From contig NZ_CP097269.1 in the NCBI RefSeq assembly GCF_028473645.1, forward strand, positions 1 through 64,000: a stretch of 64,000 nt of DNA. The letters run 5' to 3'. Both the position numbers and the translations under genes were made by a program. Shown here piece after piece: positions 1 through 10,979 of the stretch. A model generated the notes under the pieces. It saw only the letters and a program-made list of their open reading frames with translations, was not told where the DNA came from and did no database searches. How positions within the stretch are numbered: the stretch's first letter is position 1; every line of letters begins with the position of its first letter. This DNA comes from Acidovorax sp. GBBC 1281. Its GTDB lineage: Bacteria > Pseudomonadota > Gammaproteobacteria > Burkholderiales > Burkholderiaceae_C.

Positions 1-1362
1 CTGTGGCAAGCCTGCGTCGAGCAGCTTGCTCAAGACCTGCCGGAGCAGCAGTTCAACACCTGGATCAAGCCGCTCACCGCCCAGGTCGCACCCGACTTCT
101 CCAAGGTCACCCTGTTGGTGGCCAACCGCTTCAAGCTCGACTGGATCCGTGCGCAATACGCCGGCCGCATCGCAGCCCTGCTGGAAGGCCTCTACGGCCA
201 GCCGGTGTCGCTTGAGTTAGCGCTCGCTCAGCGTGAGACCGTTGCCCGTACTTACGTACGCTCCACGCCGACGGGCCAGGTGGTGTCATCCGAGCCCACG
301 CCCGCCGCGGCGCCCAGCGACGAGCCGGTGGCTGGTGCCTTCCGCTCGCGTCTGAACGCCGCGCTCACATTCGAGACGCTGGTGGAGGGCACGGCCAACC
401 GCATGGCGCGCTCGGCGGCCATGCACGTGGCGGGCTCGCCCGGCCACCTGTACAACCCGCTTTTCATCTATGGCGGCGTGGGCCTGGGCAAGACCCATCT
501 GGTGCACGCGGTGGGCAACAAGCTGCTGGCCGACAAGCCCGACGCCAAAGTTCTCTACATCCATGCCGAGCAGTTCGTGTCGGATGTGGTTAAGGCGTAC
601 CAGCGGCGCACGTTCGACGAGTTCAAGGAGCACTACCACTCCCTCGATCTGCTGCTGATCGATGACGTGCAGTTCTTCGCGAACAAGGACCGCACGCAGG
701 AGGAGTTCTTCAACGCGTTCGAGGCGCTGCTGGCCAAGAAGAGCCACATCGTGATGACCTCGGACACCTACCCGAAGGGCCTGGCCAACATCCACGAGCG
801 GCTCGTCTCGCGCTTCGACTCCGGCCTCACGGTGACCATCGAGCCGCCCGAGCTGGAAATGCGCGTGGCCATCCTGATCAACAAGGCCCGCGCCGAAAGC
901 GCCGACATGCCCGAGGAAGTGGCCTTCTTCGTCGCCAAGAACGTGCGCAGCAACGTGCGCGAGCTGGAAGGCGCGCTGCGCAAGATCCTGGCGTACTCGC
1001 GCTTCAACCAGAAGGAAGTCTCCATCCAGCTCGCCCGCGAGGCGCTGCGCGACCTGCTGTCGATCCAGAACCGGCAGATCTCGGTGGAAAACATCCAGAA
1101 GACGGTGGCCGACTACTACAAGATCAAGGTCGCCGACATGTACAGCAAGAAGCGCCCGGCCAGCATCGCCCGGCCGCGCCAGATCGCCATGTACCTGGCC
1201 AAGGAGCTCACGCAAAAGAGCCTGCCCGAGATCGGCGAGCTGTTCGGCGGGCGCGACCACACCACGGTGCTGCACGCGGTGCGCAAGATCGCCGGCGAGC
1301 GCCAGCAGCTCACCGAACTGAACCAGCAGCTGCACGTGCTGGAGCAGACGCTCAAGGGTTGA
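1..1362 (+). CDS. dnaA: Chromosomal replication initiator DnaA (5' end outside window)
   Basis: AAA+ initiator that binds DnaA boxes at oriC and opens the origin. The frame is open from base 1 (LWQACVEQL..., the end of the N-terminal DnaB/DiaA-interaction domain), so the true start lies upstream of the window. A variable Pro/Ala/Glu-rich linker (about bases 230-340) is followed by Walker [10 protein letters not shown] (near base 475), Walker [11 protein letters not shown] (near 650), and the domain IV DNA-binding signature [14 protein letters not shown] (near 1250). It stops with TGA at 1360. The order dnaA-dnaN-gyrB is the usual origin-proximal arrangement. Identification is certain; only the missing N-terminus is open. 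Confidence 0.98.
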   Translation: MWQACVEQLAQDLPEQQFNTWIKPLTAQVAPDFSKVTLLVANRFKLDWIRAQYAGRIAALLEGLYGQPVSLELALAQRETVARTYVRSTPTGQVVSSEPTPAAAPSDEPVAGAFRSRLNAALTFETLVEGTANRMARSAAMHVAGSPGHLYNPLFIYGGVGLGKTHLVHAVGNKLLADKPDAKVLYIHAEQFVSDVVKAYQRRTFDEFKEHYHSLDLLLIDDVQFFANKDRTQEEFFNAFEALLAKKSHIVMTSDTYPKGLANIHERLVSRFDSGLTVTIEPPELEMRVAILINKARAESADMPEEVAFFVAKNVRSNVRELEGALRKILAYSRFNQKEVSIQLAREALRDLLSIQNRQISVENIQKTVADYYKIKVADMYSKKRPASIARPRQIAMYLAKELTQKSLPEIGELFGGRDHTTVLHAVRKIAGERQQLTELNQQLHVLEQTLKG

Positions 1363-1493
1363 TGCCGAAGTGGCCCTGCACCCCCACGGAGCGCGCCCGG
1401 TTCACGGGCAAAATGGCGTGCTGGACGGCATGAGGGGGCATGGCCCATGCCGCCGTCCTGGCACGTTTCCCAAAACCACCAAAGGTTGACGAC

Positions 1494-2612
1494 ATGATTG
1501 TCCTGAAGGCAACACAAGACAAGGTTCTCGCGGTTCTGCAATCGGTGTCCGGCATCGTCGAGCGCCGGCACACCCTGCCCATCCTGGCGAACGTGCTGAT
1601 CCGCAAGACGGGCAACGCGCTGCAGCTGACCACGAGCGACCTGGAGATCCAGATCCGCACCACCGCCGAGCTGGGCGGCGACACGGGCGACTTCACCACC
1701 ACGGTGGGCGCGCGCAAGCTGATCGACATCCTGAAGACCATGCCCGGCGACCAGACCGTGAGCCTGGAGTCGAGCCAGGCCAAGCTGATCCTCAAGGGCG
1801 GCAAGAGCCGCTTCACGCTGCAGTCGCTGCCGGCCGAGGACTTTCCCCTGGTGCAGGAATCGGCCGCCTTCGGCCCCGCCTTCAGCGTGCCGCAGAAGGT
1901 GCTCAAGGACCTGCTGGGCCAGGTGTCGTTCGCCATGGCGGTGCAGGACATCCGCTACTACCTGAACGGCATTCTGTTCGTGGCCGAAGGCCAGCAGCTG
2001 AGCCTGGTCGCCACCGACGGCCACCGCCTGGCCTTCGCCAGCGCCACGCTGGACGTCGAAGTGCCCAAGCAGGAAGTCATCCTGCCGCGCAAGACCGTGC
2101 TGGAGCTGCAGCGCCTGCTGTCGGATGCGGGTGGCGAGAACCAGCCGCACATCGAGATGCAGTTCGCCAACAACCAGGCGAAGTTCACGTTTGGCGGCAT
2201 GGAGTTCGTCACGAAGCTGGTCGAGGGCAAGTTCCCCGACTACAACCGCGTGATCCCCAAGAACCACAAGAACAGCGTGACCCTGGGCCGCGCGCCGCTG
2301 CTGGCCAGCCTGCAGCGCACCGCCATCATGACCAGCGACAAGTTCAAGGGCGTGCGCCTGAACCTGGAGCCCGGCACCCTGCGCGTGGCGTCCAACAACG
2401 CCGAGCAGGAAGAGGCCGTGGACGAACTCGACATCGACTACGGCGGCGACACCATCGAGATCGGCTTCAACGTCACCTACCTCATCGACGCCCTGGCCAA
2501 CATGGGCCAGGACATGGTGAAGGTGGAGCTGTCGGACGGCAACAGCTCGGCGCTGCTGACCATCCCCGAGAACGAGACCTTCAAGTACGTCGTGATGCCC
2601 ATGCGCATCTGA
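1494..2612 (+). CDS. dnaN: DNA polymerase III sliding clamp, beta subunit
   Basis: Ring-shaped processivity clamp of the replicative polymerase, 372 residues, the usual length for the family. I chose ATG 1494 (MIVLKATQDKVLAVLQ), because the 18 codons before it do not resemble the family N-terminus, which begins M-x-x-L/F-K at this point. The protein contains the conserved RRHTLPILANVLI segment and ends in the typical VVMPMRI, where the C-terminal MPMR(I/L) borders the clamp-binding pocket. It lies 131 bp behind dnaA on the same strand; no DnaA boxes are visible in that gap. Confidence 0.98.
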   Translation: MIVLKATQDKVLAVLQSVSGIVERRHTLPILANVLIRKTGNALQLTTSDLEIQIRTTAELGGDTGDFTTTVGARKLIDILKTMPGDQTVSLESSQAKLILKGGKSRFTLQSLPAEDFPLVQESAAFGPAFSVPQKVLKDLLGQVSFAMAVQDIRYYLNGILFVAEGQQLSLVATDGHRLAFASATLDVEVPKQEVILPRKTVLELQRLLSDAGGENQPHIEMQFANNQAKFTFGGMEFVTKLVEGKFPDYNRVIPKNHKNSVTLGRAPLLASLQRTAIMTSDKFKGVRLNLEPGTLRVASNNAEQEEAVDELDIDYGGDTIEIGFNVTYLIDALANMGQDMVKVELSDGNSSALLTIPENETFKYVVMPMRI

Positions 2613-2642
2613 CGCACCCGTCTTCCAGCGCCGGGGGTGAGT

Positions 2643-2691
2643 GCTATGTTTTTTGTAGCTATATACCCTAGAAGAATATGCGCTGGAGGCC
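2643..2691 (+). repeat. Dispersed 49-bp intergenic element, copy 1
   Basis: It starts with an imperfect stem (GCTAT...TAGC), then ATATACCCTAG, and ends with TGCGCTGGAGGCC. The same plan recurs at 15026, 17273, 51282, 59013 and 62790 in this window, always between genes. Here it fills much of the dnaN-gyrB gap, in the same orientation as the genes. Confidence 0.75.
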
Positions 2692-2698
2692 GATTTGA

Positions 2699-5371
<2,673 letters not shown>

Positions 5372-5515
5372 GTTGGTGTAGAGCGAGGCATAAGGCGCGA
5401 ATTTGAGGCCCATAAGTTGCGAAAGCTGTGGGACCGTCGCTCTTGATTGGCATCGCTAAGGAGACGCAACTTGACTTGCCGGACAGACCAATGCTGAGCC
5501 TGTAACATACAAATT

Positions 5516-5570
5516 ACTCTACTGCTTGCACTGCGGTGCAACTGGCGCTAGACTTTGCCAGCAGTAGAGT
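5516..5570. promoter_or_regulatory. Inverted repeat just upstream of the S-subunit start
   Basis: Perfect 10-bp arms ACTCTACTGC (5516-5525) and GCAGTAGAGT (5561-5570) enclose a second perfect hairpin TTGCAC-TGCG-GTGCAA (about 5526-5541). The downstream arm ends 6 bp before ATG 5577, so it covers the ribosome-binding region. It could be an operator for the island operon or a translational hairpin; no regulator is known. Confidence 0.45.
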
Positions 5571-5576
5571 TATTTG

Positions 5577-6170
5577 ATGAAAACCACCCATACTCTCAGC
5601 GATTTGGCCGAACTCCACACAGCAGTGGTCTTCCGCGATCAAGCACCGCAAGAACATCCCGAAGGCAACGTGCGTGCGTTGGCCATCCGGGATGTTGTGT
5701 CTTCGACTCCTGTGAACTGGAGCGAACTGCCGCGGGTTGTTGTGGCGGCAAAATACCTCGCGAATTGCCTGCAAGAGGGTGATGTAGTCATCCCCTCACG
5801 GGGCGACTACTACAGGGCATGGCTTTTTACCGGGGCAGACCTGCCAGTTCTGCCGGTGGGTCAGTTGAATGTGATCCGACCCGCTGCCACATTGGATGCC
5901 GGTTACTTGGTGTGGTTTCTCAACCTGCCAACCACCGGTGCCAAGCTCAAGCAAATGCTGACCGGCACCAGTATCAAAGCGCTGACCAAGACGGCTCTTC
6001 AGACGCTGGAGGTGGACCTACTCAATATGGGAGGCCAACGCCGTATCGCGGAGATTGCTGAACTCGCGGGGCGGATCGCTGCCATCCGGCATCGTTTGAC
6101 AGAACTGGATGTGATTGAGGTAACTCAGATGGCCGGCCTCTTTTCGCACCTTGGAGGCGACGATGCTTGA
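5577..6170 (+). CDS. Type I restriction specificity (S) subunit, half-length
   Basis: 197 residues, about half of a normal HsdS: a single target-recognition domain plus one conserved helix. The end resembles S subunits: TGTSIKALTKTALQTLEVDL is the IKxLxKxxLxxLxIPLP-type block, followed by a long alpha-helix (RRIAEIAELAGRIAAIRHRL) that in this family contacts HsdM and the second half. A single-domain S would have to dimerise. ATG 5577 is preferred over TTG 5574. It overlaps the methylase start by 8 bp (ATG 6163, stop 6168-6170), so the two are probably co-translated. Base composition is clearly more AT-rich than gyrB, which points to transfer. No HsdR gene is nearby. Confidence 0.8.
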   Translation: MKTTHTLSDLAELHTAVVFRDQAPQEHPEGNVRALAIRDVVSSTPVNWSELPRVVVAAKYLANCLQEGDVVIPSRGDYYRAWLFTGADLPVLPVGQLNVIRPAATLDAGYLVWFLNLPTTGAKLKQMLTGTSIKALTKTALQTLEVDLLNMGGQRRIAEIAELAGRIAAIRHRLTELDVIEVTQMAGLFSHLGGDDA

Positions 6171-7614
6171 TGCCCAAGCAAAACGGACCATCTGTCATGC
6201 ACTCTGGCGCTGCTTCGACTCAGTTCGTGGCGTGGCCGATGTTGGAGAGGCCCGTGACCATCTACTGGCATTGCTGGTGTTGAAATACGCCTCTGACCGT
6301 ACTGCCGAAGAAGCTAGCCATGCGATTTTGCCCAGCACGGATGGCGGATCGGCGCCGTCGTTTGAGCAACTGCTCAACGCAAAACACATGCCCGATATCG
6401 GGCAGCGCATTGACCGGGCACTTGCTGAATTGGAGAAGCAGCACCCGCTGCTGCATGACGCTTTTCACAGTGTCCGTTTCGACTCATCCCTGCTGGGCGA
6501 ACCCAAGCAAAGGCAACACCTCATCGCTGATCTGCTGAGCTGCTTCGGTTTGCCAGAGTTCGACTTTCGAGGCGGCGCAAGTGCTGAAGTGGCTGGCTTT
6601 GCCTGCGAAACGCTCATTAAGGAGGCGGCAGCCGTCGCTGGCAAGCGCGGTGCCGAGTTCTTCACTCCGCCCGAGGTTTCCCGGCTGATTGCCGAAATCC
6701 TCCAGCCAGAAGTCGACGAGAGCGTTGGCGATCCATGCTGCGGTTCTGGCACGTTGCTGCTGACCTGCAGCGCCTTCGCGCGTACTCACTCTGGCGGTGA
6801 GGGCTGTCGGTTGTTCGGCCAAGAGAAGAACGGCAGCACCTGGGCCCTCGCAAAAATCAACATGTTTTTGCATGGGGAACTTGCCGCGCAGTTGGCATGG
6901 GGAGACACCCTCAAAGACCCGCGCCTGGTGGCTCAAGGCCAACTGCAGACGTTCGACGTGGTGGTTTCAAGCCCGCCCTTCAATGTGAAGGATTGGGGAC
7001 AAGATGCCGCCGCAACCGATCCCTACATGCGCTACCGACGCGGAGTTCCGCCGCGCGCTTCGGCTGACTACGCTTTCATCAGCCACATGGTGGAGACGCT
7101 CAAGCCTGGTCACGGCCGAATGGCAGTAGTGGTCTCCCATGGTGTCCTTTTCCGCAGCGGTGCGGAGCTGCAGATTCGCAGGCAAATGCTGGAGGAAGGC
7201 CTGGTGGACACAGTGATCGCGCTGCCAGTCAAGCTGCTTCCAAACACGCCGCTGCCGATTGCACTTCTGGTACTACGCAAGGACAAGAGCGACGGGCGCG
7301 TGCTCTTCATCGACGCCAGCCGCCAGTTTGAGCACGGGAAACCCCAGAACCAATTACGCGATGAAGACCTCGCTCGGATCGGGGCCATCTATGCAGCCAG
7401 GGCGGATGTTGAGGGCTACGCCCGCTTGGTGTCGTTGGAAGAAATCCTGCAGAACGACTGCAACCTCAACGTGGTTCGCTATGTGGAAGCCATAGAGCAG
7501 GTCTGTAACGTGGACTTGGAAACACTTCGTGCGGAGCGAGCACAGCTCCGATCCGAGCTGGAAGGTCTGGAGAGCCGGTTTGCCAGCCTCATCCAGGAGG
7601 TGCGTCGTGCGTGA
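6163..7614 (+). CDS. Type I-like N6-adenine DNA methylase (HsdM family)
   Basis: 483 residues from ATG 6163. An N-terminal helical HsdM_N-like part (to about residue 140, with LLALLVLKYASD) is followed by the methyltransferase domain: GAEFFTPPEVSRLIAEIL leads into motif I DPCCGSGTLL (residues 190-199, SAM binding). Motif IV reads SSPPFNV (Ser270-Pro-Pro-Phe), where HsdM proteins normally have NPPF. The C-terminal helix (LETLRAERAQLRSELEGLE) suits docking to the S subunit. Family membership is clear. Whether it methylates, given the Asn-to-Ser change, cannot be told from sequence. Gene order is S-M, with no R subunit downstream. Confidence 0.88.
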   Translation: MLDAQAKRTICHALWRCFDSVRGVADVGEARDHLLALLVLKYASDRTAEEASHAILPSTDGGSAPSFEQLLNAKHMPDIGQRIDRALAELEKQHPLLHDAFHSVRFDSSLLGEPKQRQHLIADLLSCFGLPEFDFRGGASAEVAGFACETLIKEAAAVAGKRGAEFFTPPEVSRLIAEILQPEVDESVGDPCCGSGTLLLTCSAFARTHSGGEGCRLFGQEKNGSTWALAKINMFLHGELAAQLAWGDTLKDPRLVAQGQLQTFDVVVSSPPFNVKDWGQDAAATDPYMRYRRGVPPRASADYAFISHMVETLKPGHGRMAVVVSHGVLFRSGAELQIRRQMLEEGLVDTVIALPVKLLPNTPLPIALLVLRKDKSDGRVLFIDASRQFEHGKPQNQLRDEDLARIGAIYAARADVEGYARLVSLEEILQNDCNLNVVRYVEAIEQVCNVDLETLRAERAQLRSELEGLESRFASLIQEVRRA

Positions 7615-7915
7615 CACAAAGGAAAACGGCTGCTTACGCGGCCGCCTCCTCTATTGGCAGCAGGCCAGGGAGCACGTCGCTGCAGAGCAGTCAAAGAAAG
7701 CCGATGTCGCTGTTGCGGTGTCCACAGTGCTCCCGATTCCCCCAGGGCCGGCGGTAGTTTTGGCGGGTGCGACGGAGTCAGAAGCTGATGACGAACCCTC
7801 TAAAAAGTCACGGGGGCGTCGTCGTCCGGTATTTAACGCAGCAACCTTAGGGGGAGGTGAAACCGTGCCTTCGCCTGTCCGCCCCGGACGTCAACGCAAT
7901 GCCACGGGAGCATGA
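7607..7915 (+). CDS. Small hypothetical protein of the S-M-TIR operon (GTG start)
   Basis: 102 residues from GTG 7607, which overlaps the methylase stop by 8 bp and has an excellent Shine-Dalgarno AGGAGG (7595-7600) at 6-nt spacing. That fixes the start and argues that the gene is translated. The first 30 residues (MRDTKENGCLRGRLLYWQQA) look like a short folded or helical element. The rest is low-complexity and basic (SKKSRGRRRP), suggesting nucleic-acid contact or disorder. I recognise no family. Its job is presumably tied to the methylase or TIR protein. Confidence 0.6.
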   Translation: MRDTKENGCLRGRLLYWQQAREHVAAEQSKKADVAVAVSTVLPIPPGPAVVLAGATESEADDEPSKKSRGRRRPVFNAATLGGGETVPSPVRPGRQRNATGA

Positions 7916-7916
7916 A

Positions 7917-8132
7917 ATGGCCGATGGCACAAAAGAAAAGAGTGCGCCACATAGCAAGGATACCGACCCCTACTGCGGCTTCAAGAACGATAAGTACCGC
8001 TTCCGGGCGCTGGTTGTGCGCGAGGTGTGCAACGTGGGGCGGTGGGCTGGTTTAGTCGCCATCGCCTACATCTATGGACCCTCGATAAATCTGCCTGCTT
8101 GGGCCGCATTCTTTAGCAAGGCCGGTCCTTAG
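7917..8132 (+). CDS. Small hypothetical membrane protein of the S-M-TIR operon
   Basis: 71 residues from ATG 7917, preceded by GGGAG 6 nt upstream and starting one base after the previous stop, which indicates translational coupling. A charged, lysine-rich N-terminus (MADGTKEKSAPHSKDTD) and a KYRFRALVVREVCNVGRW segment precede one hydrophobic stretch (AGLVAIAYIYGPSINLPAWA) that could span or dip into the membrane. No family recognised. Position suggests a membrane-associated accessory of the TIR protein, which is inference only. Confidence 0.55.
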   Translation: MADGTKEKSAPHSKDTDPYCGFKNDKYRFRALVVREVCNVGRWAGLVAIAYIYGPSINLPAWAAFFSKAGP

Positions 8133-8176
8133 CCTCTTATTCGAAACGGGTTCATTTCACTAATCGAGACAAGCTG

Positions 8177-9166
8177 ATGACCACACTGTTCTTCTCATAC
8201 AGCCACAAAGACGAAGCACTGCGCAACGAACTCGAAGCCCACCTTGGGCTGCTGCTGCAGCAAGGCCATATTGAAGTCTGGCATGACCGCAGGATCGGCG
8301 CTGGAGACGAAATCGATACTGCCATCGATGCACAGCTGGAGGCAGCTGACATCATCCTGTTGCTTATCAGCTCGGACTTCATTAAGTCGACCTACTGCTA
8401 TTCGAAGGAAATGCAGCGTGCAGTTGAGCGGCATGAAGCAGGGGAAGCTCGAGTAGTACCTGTCATTCTGCGGCCCTGTGACTGGCACTCTGCCCCGTTT
8501 GGCACGCTCCTAGCCGTTCCACGCGATGGGCGGGCCGTCACGCTGTGGCCAAACCAAGACGAAGCCTTTGCAGACGTTGCTGCGCAGATTCGACGCCTCG
8601 TGGGTACACCTACGTCGACGAAGAAAGCTGTTCCCGCAGCTCGTGCTCCTGCGAGGTTGCCGGTGGCGGCAGACGAGGGGAGTGCCATGAACGCGGTGGC
8701 TGGTGCTGCATCCCTTCCGCGTTCCAGCAACCTGAGGCTTAAGCAAGAATTCACTGAGCGTGACAGGCATCAGTTCGTGCGCGCGACGTTTGAGTACATC
8801 TGCCGGTTCTTCCAGGGCAGCTTGCAGGAGCTGCAGGCCCGCAATCCCCAGTTGGAGTCAAATTTTGAACAAGTGGACTCGCGCAGGATGGCTGCGATGC
8901 TCTACCGCAACGGCAAAACCATTGCCCAATGCTCCATTCGGATTGATGGGTTCGGCAGGGAGGACGGCATCGCGTACTCCACTGACACGTCGACGGAGCG
9001 AGGCTCATACAACGAGCTACTAAGCATCGATGTGACAGACCAAGCCATGCATATGAAGTCCTCTATGAGCATGGGCTGGTCAGCTGGGCAAAGAGATGCC
9101 AATCTTTCGCAAGAGGGCACAGCAGAGGCGCTGTGGGGAATGTTCATCAGGAATGCCCAAATCTGA
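8177..9166 (+). CDS. TIR-domain protein, probable NAD-consuming defence effector
   Basis: 329 residues. Residues 1-140 form a bacterial TIR domain: TLFFSYSHKDEALRNELEAH, then EVWHDRRIGAGDEID, LLLISSDFIKSTYCYSKEM with the likely catalytic Glu78, and VPVILRPCDW. Bacterial TIR domains of this kind cleave or modify NAD+ and act in anti-phage abortive infection (established for several systems). A low-complexity linker (about 145-185) leads to an unrecognised C-terminal domain (190-329) that may bind the trigger. It follows the methylase and two small genes on the same strand with only 44 bp before its ATG, so it probably shares their transcript. Confidence 0.85.
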   Translation: MTTLFFSYSHKDEALRNELEAHLGLLLQQGHIEVWHDRRIGAGDEIDTAIDAQLEAADIILLLISSDFIKSTYCYSKEMQRAVERHEAGEARVVPVILRPCDWHSAPFGTLLAVPRDGRAVTLWPNQDEAFADVAAQIRRLVGTPTSTKKAVPAARAPARLPVAADEGSAMNAVAGAASLPRSSNLRLKQEFTERDRHQFVRATFEYICRFFQGSLQELQARNPQLESNFEQVDSRRMAAMLYRNGKTIAQCSIRIDGFGREDGIAYSTDTSTERGSYNELLSIDVTDQAMHMKSSMSMGWSAGQRDANLSQEGTAEALWGMFIRNAQI

Positions 9167-9196
9167 ACGCAACAATTGGACATATGGCGGTGCAAG

Positions 9197-9853
9197 ATGA
9201 ATGTTGAAAGCGTAGTACACCCTGAAGACCGTATGGAGCGCCAATTCGAAAAGAAGAGGGCGAGCTTCGTCGCAGACTATGGACTTCAAGAAAAACCACT
9301 GATTCTTTGGCAATTCCAACCGCAGATGCCATGTGTATTTGACCTTGAGCAGGCTGAGTTGACTAATGCACTGTCTGAGGGTGCACGCGACATTCGGGAA
9401 GACCATTGGTGGTGTGCTTTCGAGGGCTCAGGACGGCCAAAGCTGGTGTTTGACGGCATTGCGTCAAGGAGCCCGACAGAGGATTCTGGATATGGGACAG
9501 AGCTTCATCAAGATGGGCATCTCTTTGCGGCCGTCTGGACCTTTCCTGAAGTGGAAGGGAGGCCAGCAGCTTCATGGTTTCATGACTTTGCCTTCCGTGA
9601 TGCATTCATGGTGGCTAAGGCAGTGATGCAGTCAGCAGGGCCGGAGGGGCCAATTGCTGTGACGTGCACGTTGTTGAATGCTGAGTCACTGCCATTCACA
9701 GATAGGGGCCACAGCGTAAATGCCCCCGCATCGCGCCGCCACGTCCTTCGCTGGCCAGTTCAGTATTGGACGATTGAAGAGCTGACGGAAGCGTGGAAGG
9801 GGCAGTCCAGCCAGTTCTTTCGAATCTACGGTAGAAGGCGGCCGCAACAGTAA
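9197..9853 (+). CDS. Hypothetical protein of the accessory island
   Basis: 218 residues from ATG 9197 (MNVESVVHPEDRMERQFEKK); a TTG at 9176 is less likely. No signal peptide or membrane segment is seen. The protein is rich in Trp and acidic residues (DHWWCAFEGSGRPKLVFDG), and I recognise no family. It begins 30 bp after the TIR gene and shares its AT-rich composition, so it may be the last gene of the same operon. The Shine-Dalgarno is weak. Confidence 0.6.
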   Translation: MNVESVVHPEDRMERQFEKKRASFVADYGLQEKPLILWQFQPQMPCVFDLEQAELTNALSEGARDIREDHWWCAFEGSGRPKLVFDGIASRSPTEDSGYGTELHQDGHLFAAVWTFPEVEGRPAASWFHDFAFRDAFMVAKAVMQSAGPEGPIAVTCTLLNAESLPFTDRGHSVNAPASRRHVLRWPVQYWTIEELTEAWKGQSSQFFRIYGRRRPQQ

Positions 9854-10396
9854 TGCTTGAAGTGGACGCAGTCCCGCGGCTGACCACCGTTTCGAAACCC
9901 CCCGCTCACGATCTCCCAAACTCTCTGTTCACGAGCATCAGAAAAACGTATCCACGTCGAGTCGAAATATGCAGCGTCTAGGCCATAACCTACCAGTTGC
10001 CGATGTGGCACCGCTCCCCGAGCTGAATGAAAACTACCTGAAAATAGTGGCTGTTTCGGGGTATAAATAGGTCTTCGCCAGCCTGCATCACGCAGCAGGC
10101 AACGGTATCCGGAGTAGTGCGCTTTGCAATGAAAGCGCCATCACTTTTCTGGTTGGACGTGTTTTCGCACGAAGCGATTTCTCCGCTTATGCCTGCAAAT
10201 TTCTCACGTTATGCCTGCAGTCGGTGAGGAAGTCATTGATTCCCAACAGGTTGGTTTCGCGCCTTATGGGTTGCTCAACACGTTTGTGTGGAAGCGAGCA
10301 ACGTTTTACCGTTCTGAACGCAAAGCTCTGCCGGTCGTCGTGGTGATCTGAGGCTCGCATCGGGCATTCAGACACTGAAAAACATGACGCATGAAG

Positions 10397-10422
10397 GCCC
10401 GGCATTGCCGGGCTCTTTTTTT
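10397..10422 (+). terminator. Rho-independent terminator
   Basis: Perfect 7-bp stem GCCCGGC-ATT-GCCGGGC followed by TCTTTTTTT. It reads on the plus strand and would stop transcription coming from the TIR end of the island. No intact gene lies immediately before it. Confidence 0.75.
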
Positions 10423-10435
10423 CGCGTGCTCCTAA

Positions 10436-10615
10436 ATGGCCCGGTACGTCATCCGCGACAAATACCGCGACTACACCGAGCACACCCCGCTCAATTGGCG
10501 ATCACTCCAACGTCGGCACCCATTCGGTGGATGAAATGCCCTCCATCGAGCTGATTCGCAACTACGAAAAGCTGGAAAAAGATCCGACCTTTCGCTGGTC
10601 GATGCGCATCCCGTA
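10436..10615 (+). pseudogene. Two short frame-disrupted gene scraps
   Basis: From ATG 10436 a frame reads MARYVIRDKYRDYTEHTPL and then runs into a stop near 10535. In another frame VDEMPSIELIRNYEKLEK continues to TAG at 10613-10615. The amino-acid-like character on both sides of a frame change suggests remnants of a real gene, but I do not recognise it. Confidence 0.3.
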
Positions 10616-10641
10616 GGGGGACCTTCGACGCCCTACTCCGC

Positions 10642-10689
10642 GGAGACATCTACAGCCTAGGTGTGTTGCTGTATCAACTGCTGACCGGA
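10642..10689 (+). pseudogene. Fragment of a eukaryotic-type Ser/Thr protein kinase
   Basis: The 16 codons read GDIYSLGVLLYQLLTG, a near-perfect match to kinase subdomain IX (the D-x-Y/W-S-L-G-V-x-L-Y-x-L-L-T-G block). Nothing kinase-like survives downstream because an IS3-family end begins at once. It is a relic only. Confidence 0.55.
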
Positions 10690-10692
10690 CAC

Positions 10693-10896
10693 CGCATAGG
10701 CCTTGATCCACTTGTACAGGCTGTGCTGGCTCACGCCGATTCGGGTGGACACATCGGCCACCCGATGGCCTCGCTCCGTGATCTGCTTGACCGCTTCGAT
10801 CTTGAATTCTTCGGGATATGGCTGCTTTGTCATGGCACCTCCTATTGGGCCTCAGGTTTGAGGCTCGAAGGTGTTTAGTTCAGCCGGGGCGATTCA
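10693..10896 (-). mobile_element. IS3-family left-end remnant with start of orfA
   Basis: On the minus strand, ATG at 10833 with AGGAGGTGCC directly upstream begins MTKQPYPEEFKIEAVKQITE, then GVSQHSLYKWIKAYA, the helix-turn-helix of an IS3-family OrfA. The presumed terminal repeat TGAATCGCCCCGGCTGAAC begins at 10896. The element is cut off after about 50 codons at the kinase fragment; OrfB and the other end are absent, so it cannot transpose. Confidence 0.75.
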
Positions 10897-10979
10897 GTCT
10901 CAGATAAACGGCAGAAGCTTAGGCGTGCCTCAGGCTAATATCTCGCTACGGCCCGAAAAGAGGCCGCAGGAGCGCAGGG

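Larger units (their letters stand above)
9854..10979. other. Gene-poor debris between two defence-type modules
   Basis: No convincing intact gene. It contains a short tandem similarity near 10175-10215 (two variants of an 18-bp unit ending in TATGCCTGCA), a 46-codon frame at 10210-10350 that I cannot support, a strong terminator at 10397, two reading-frame scraps (10436-10615), a Ser/Thr kinase fragment (10642) and an IS3-family left end (10693-10896). The mixture of unrelated pieces shows repeated insertion and deletion inside the island. Confidence 0.6.

Noticed and set aside
1363..1493. Search for DnaA boxes / oriC between dnaA and dnaN
   Set aside because: No TTATCCACA-like sites; the origin is probably upstream of dnaA, outside the window.
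10210..10350. 46-codon frame starting MPAVGEEVIDSQQVGF
   Set aside because: No ribosome site, no recognisable family, and it lies in degraded sequence.
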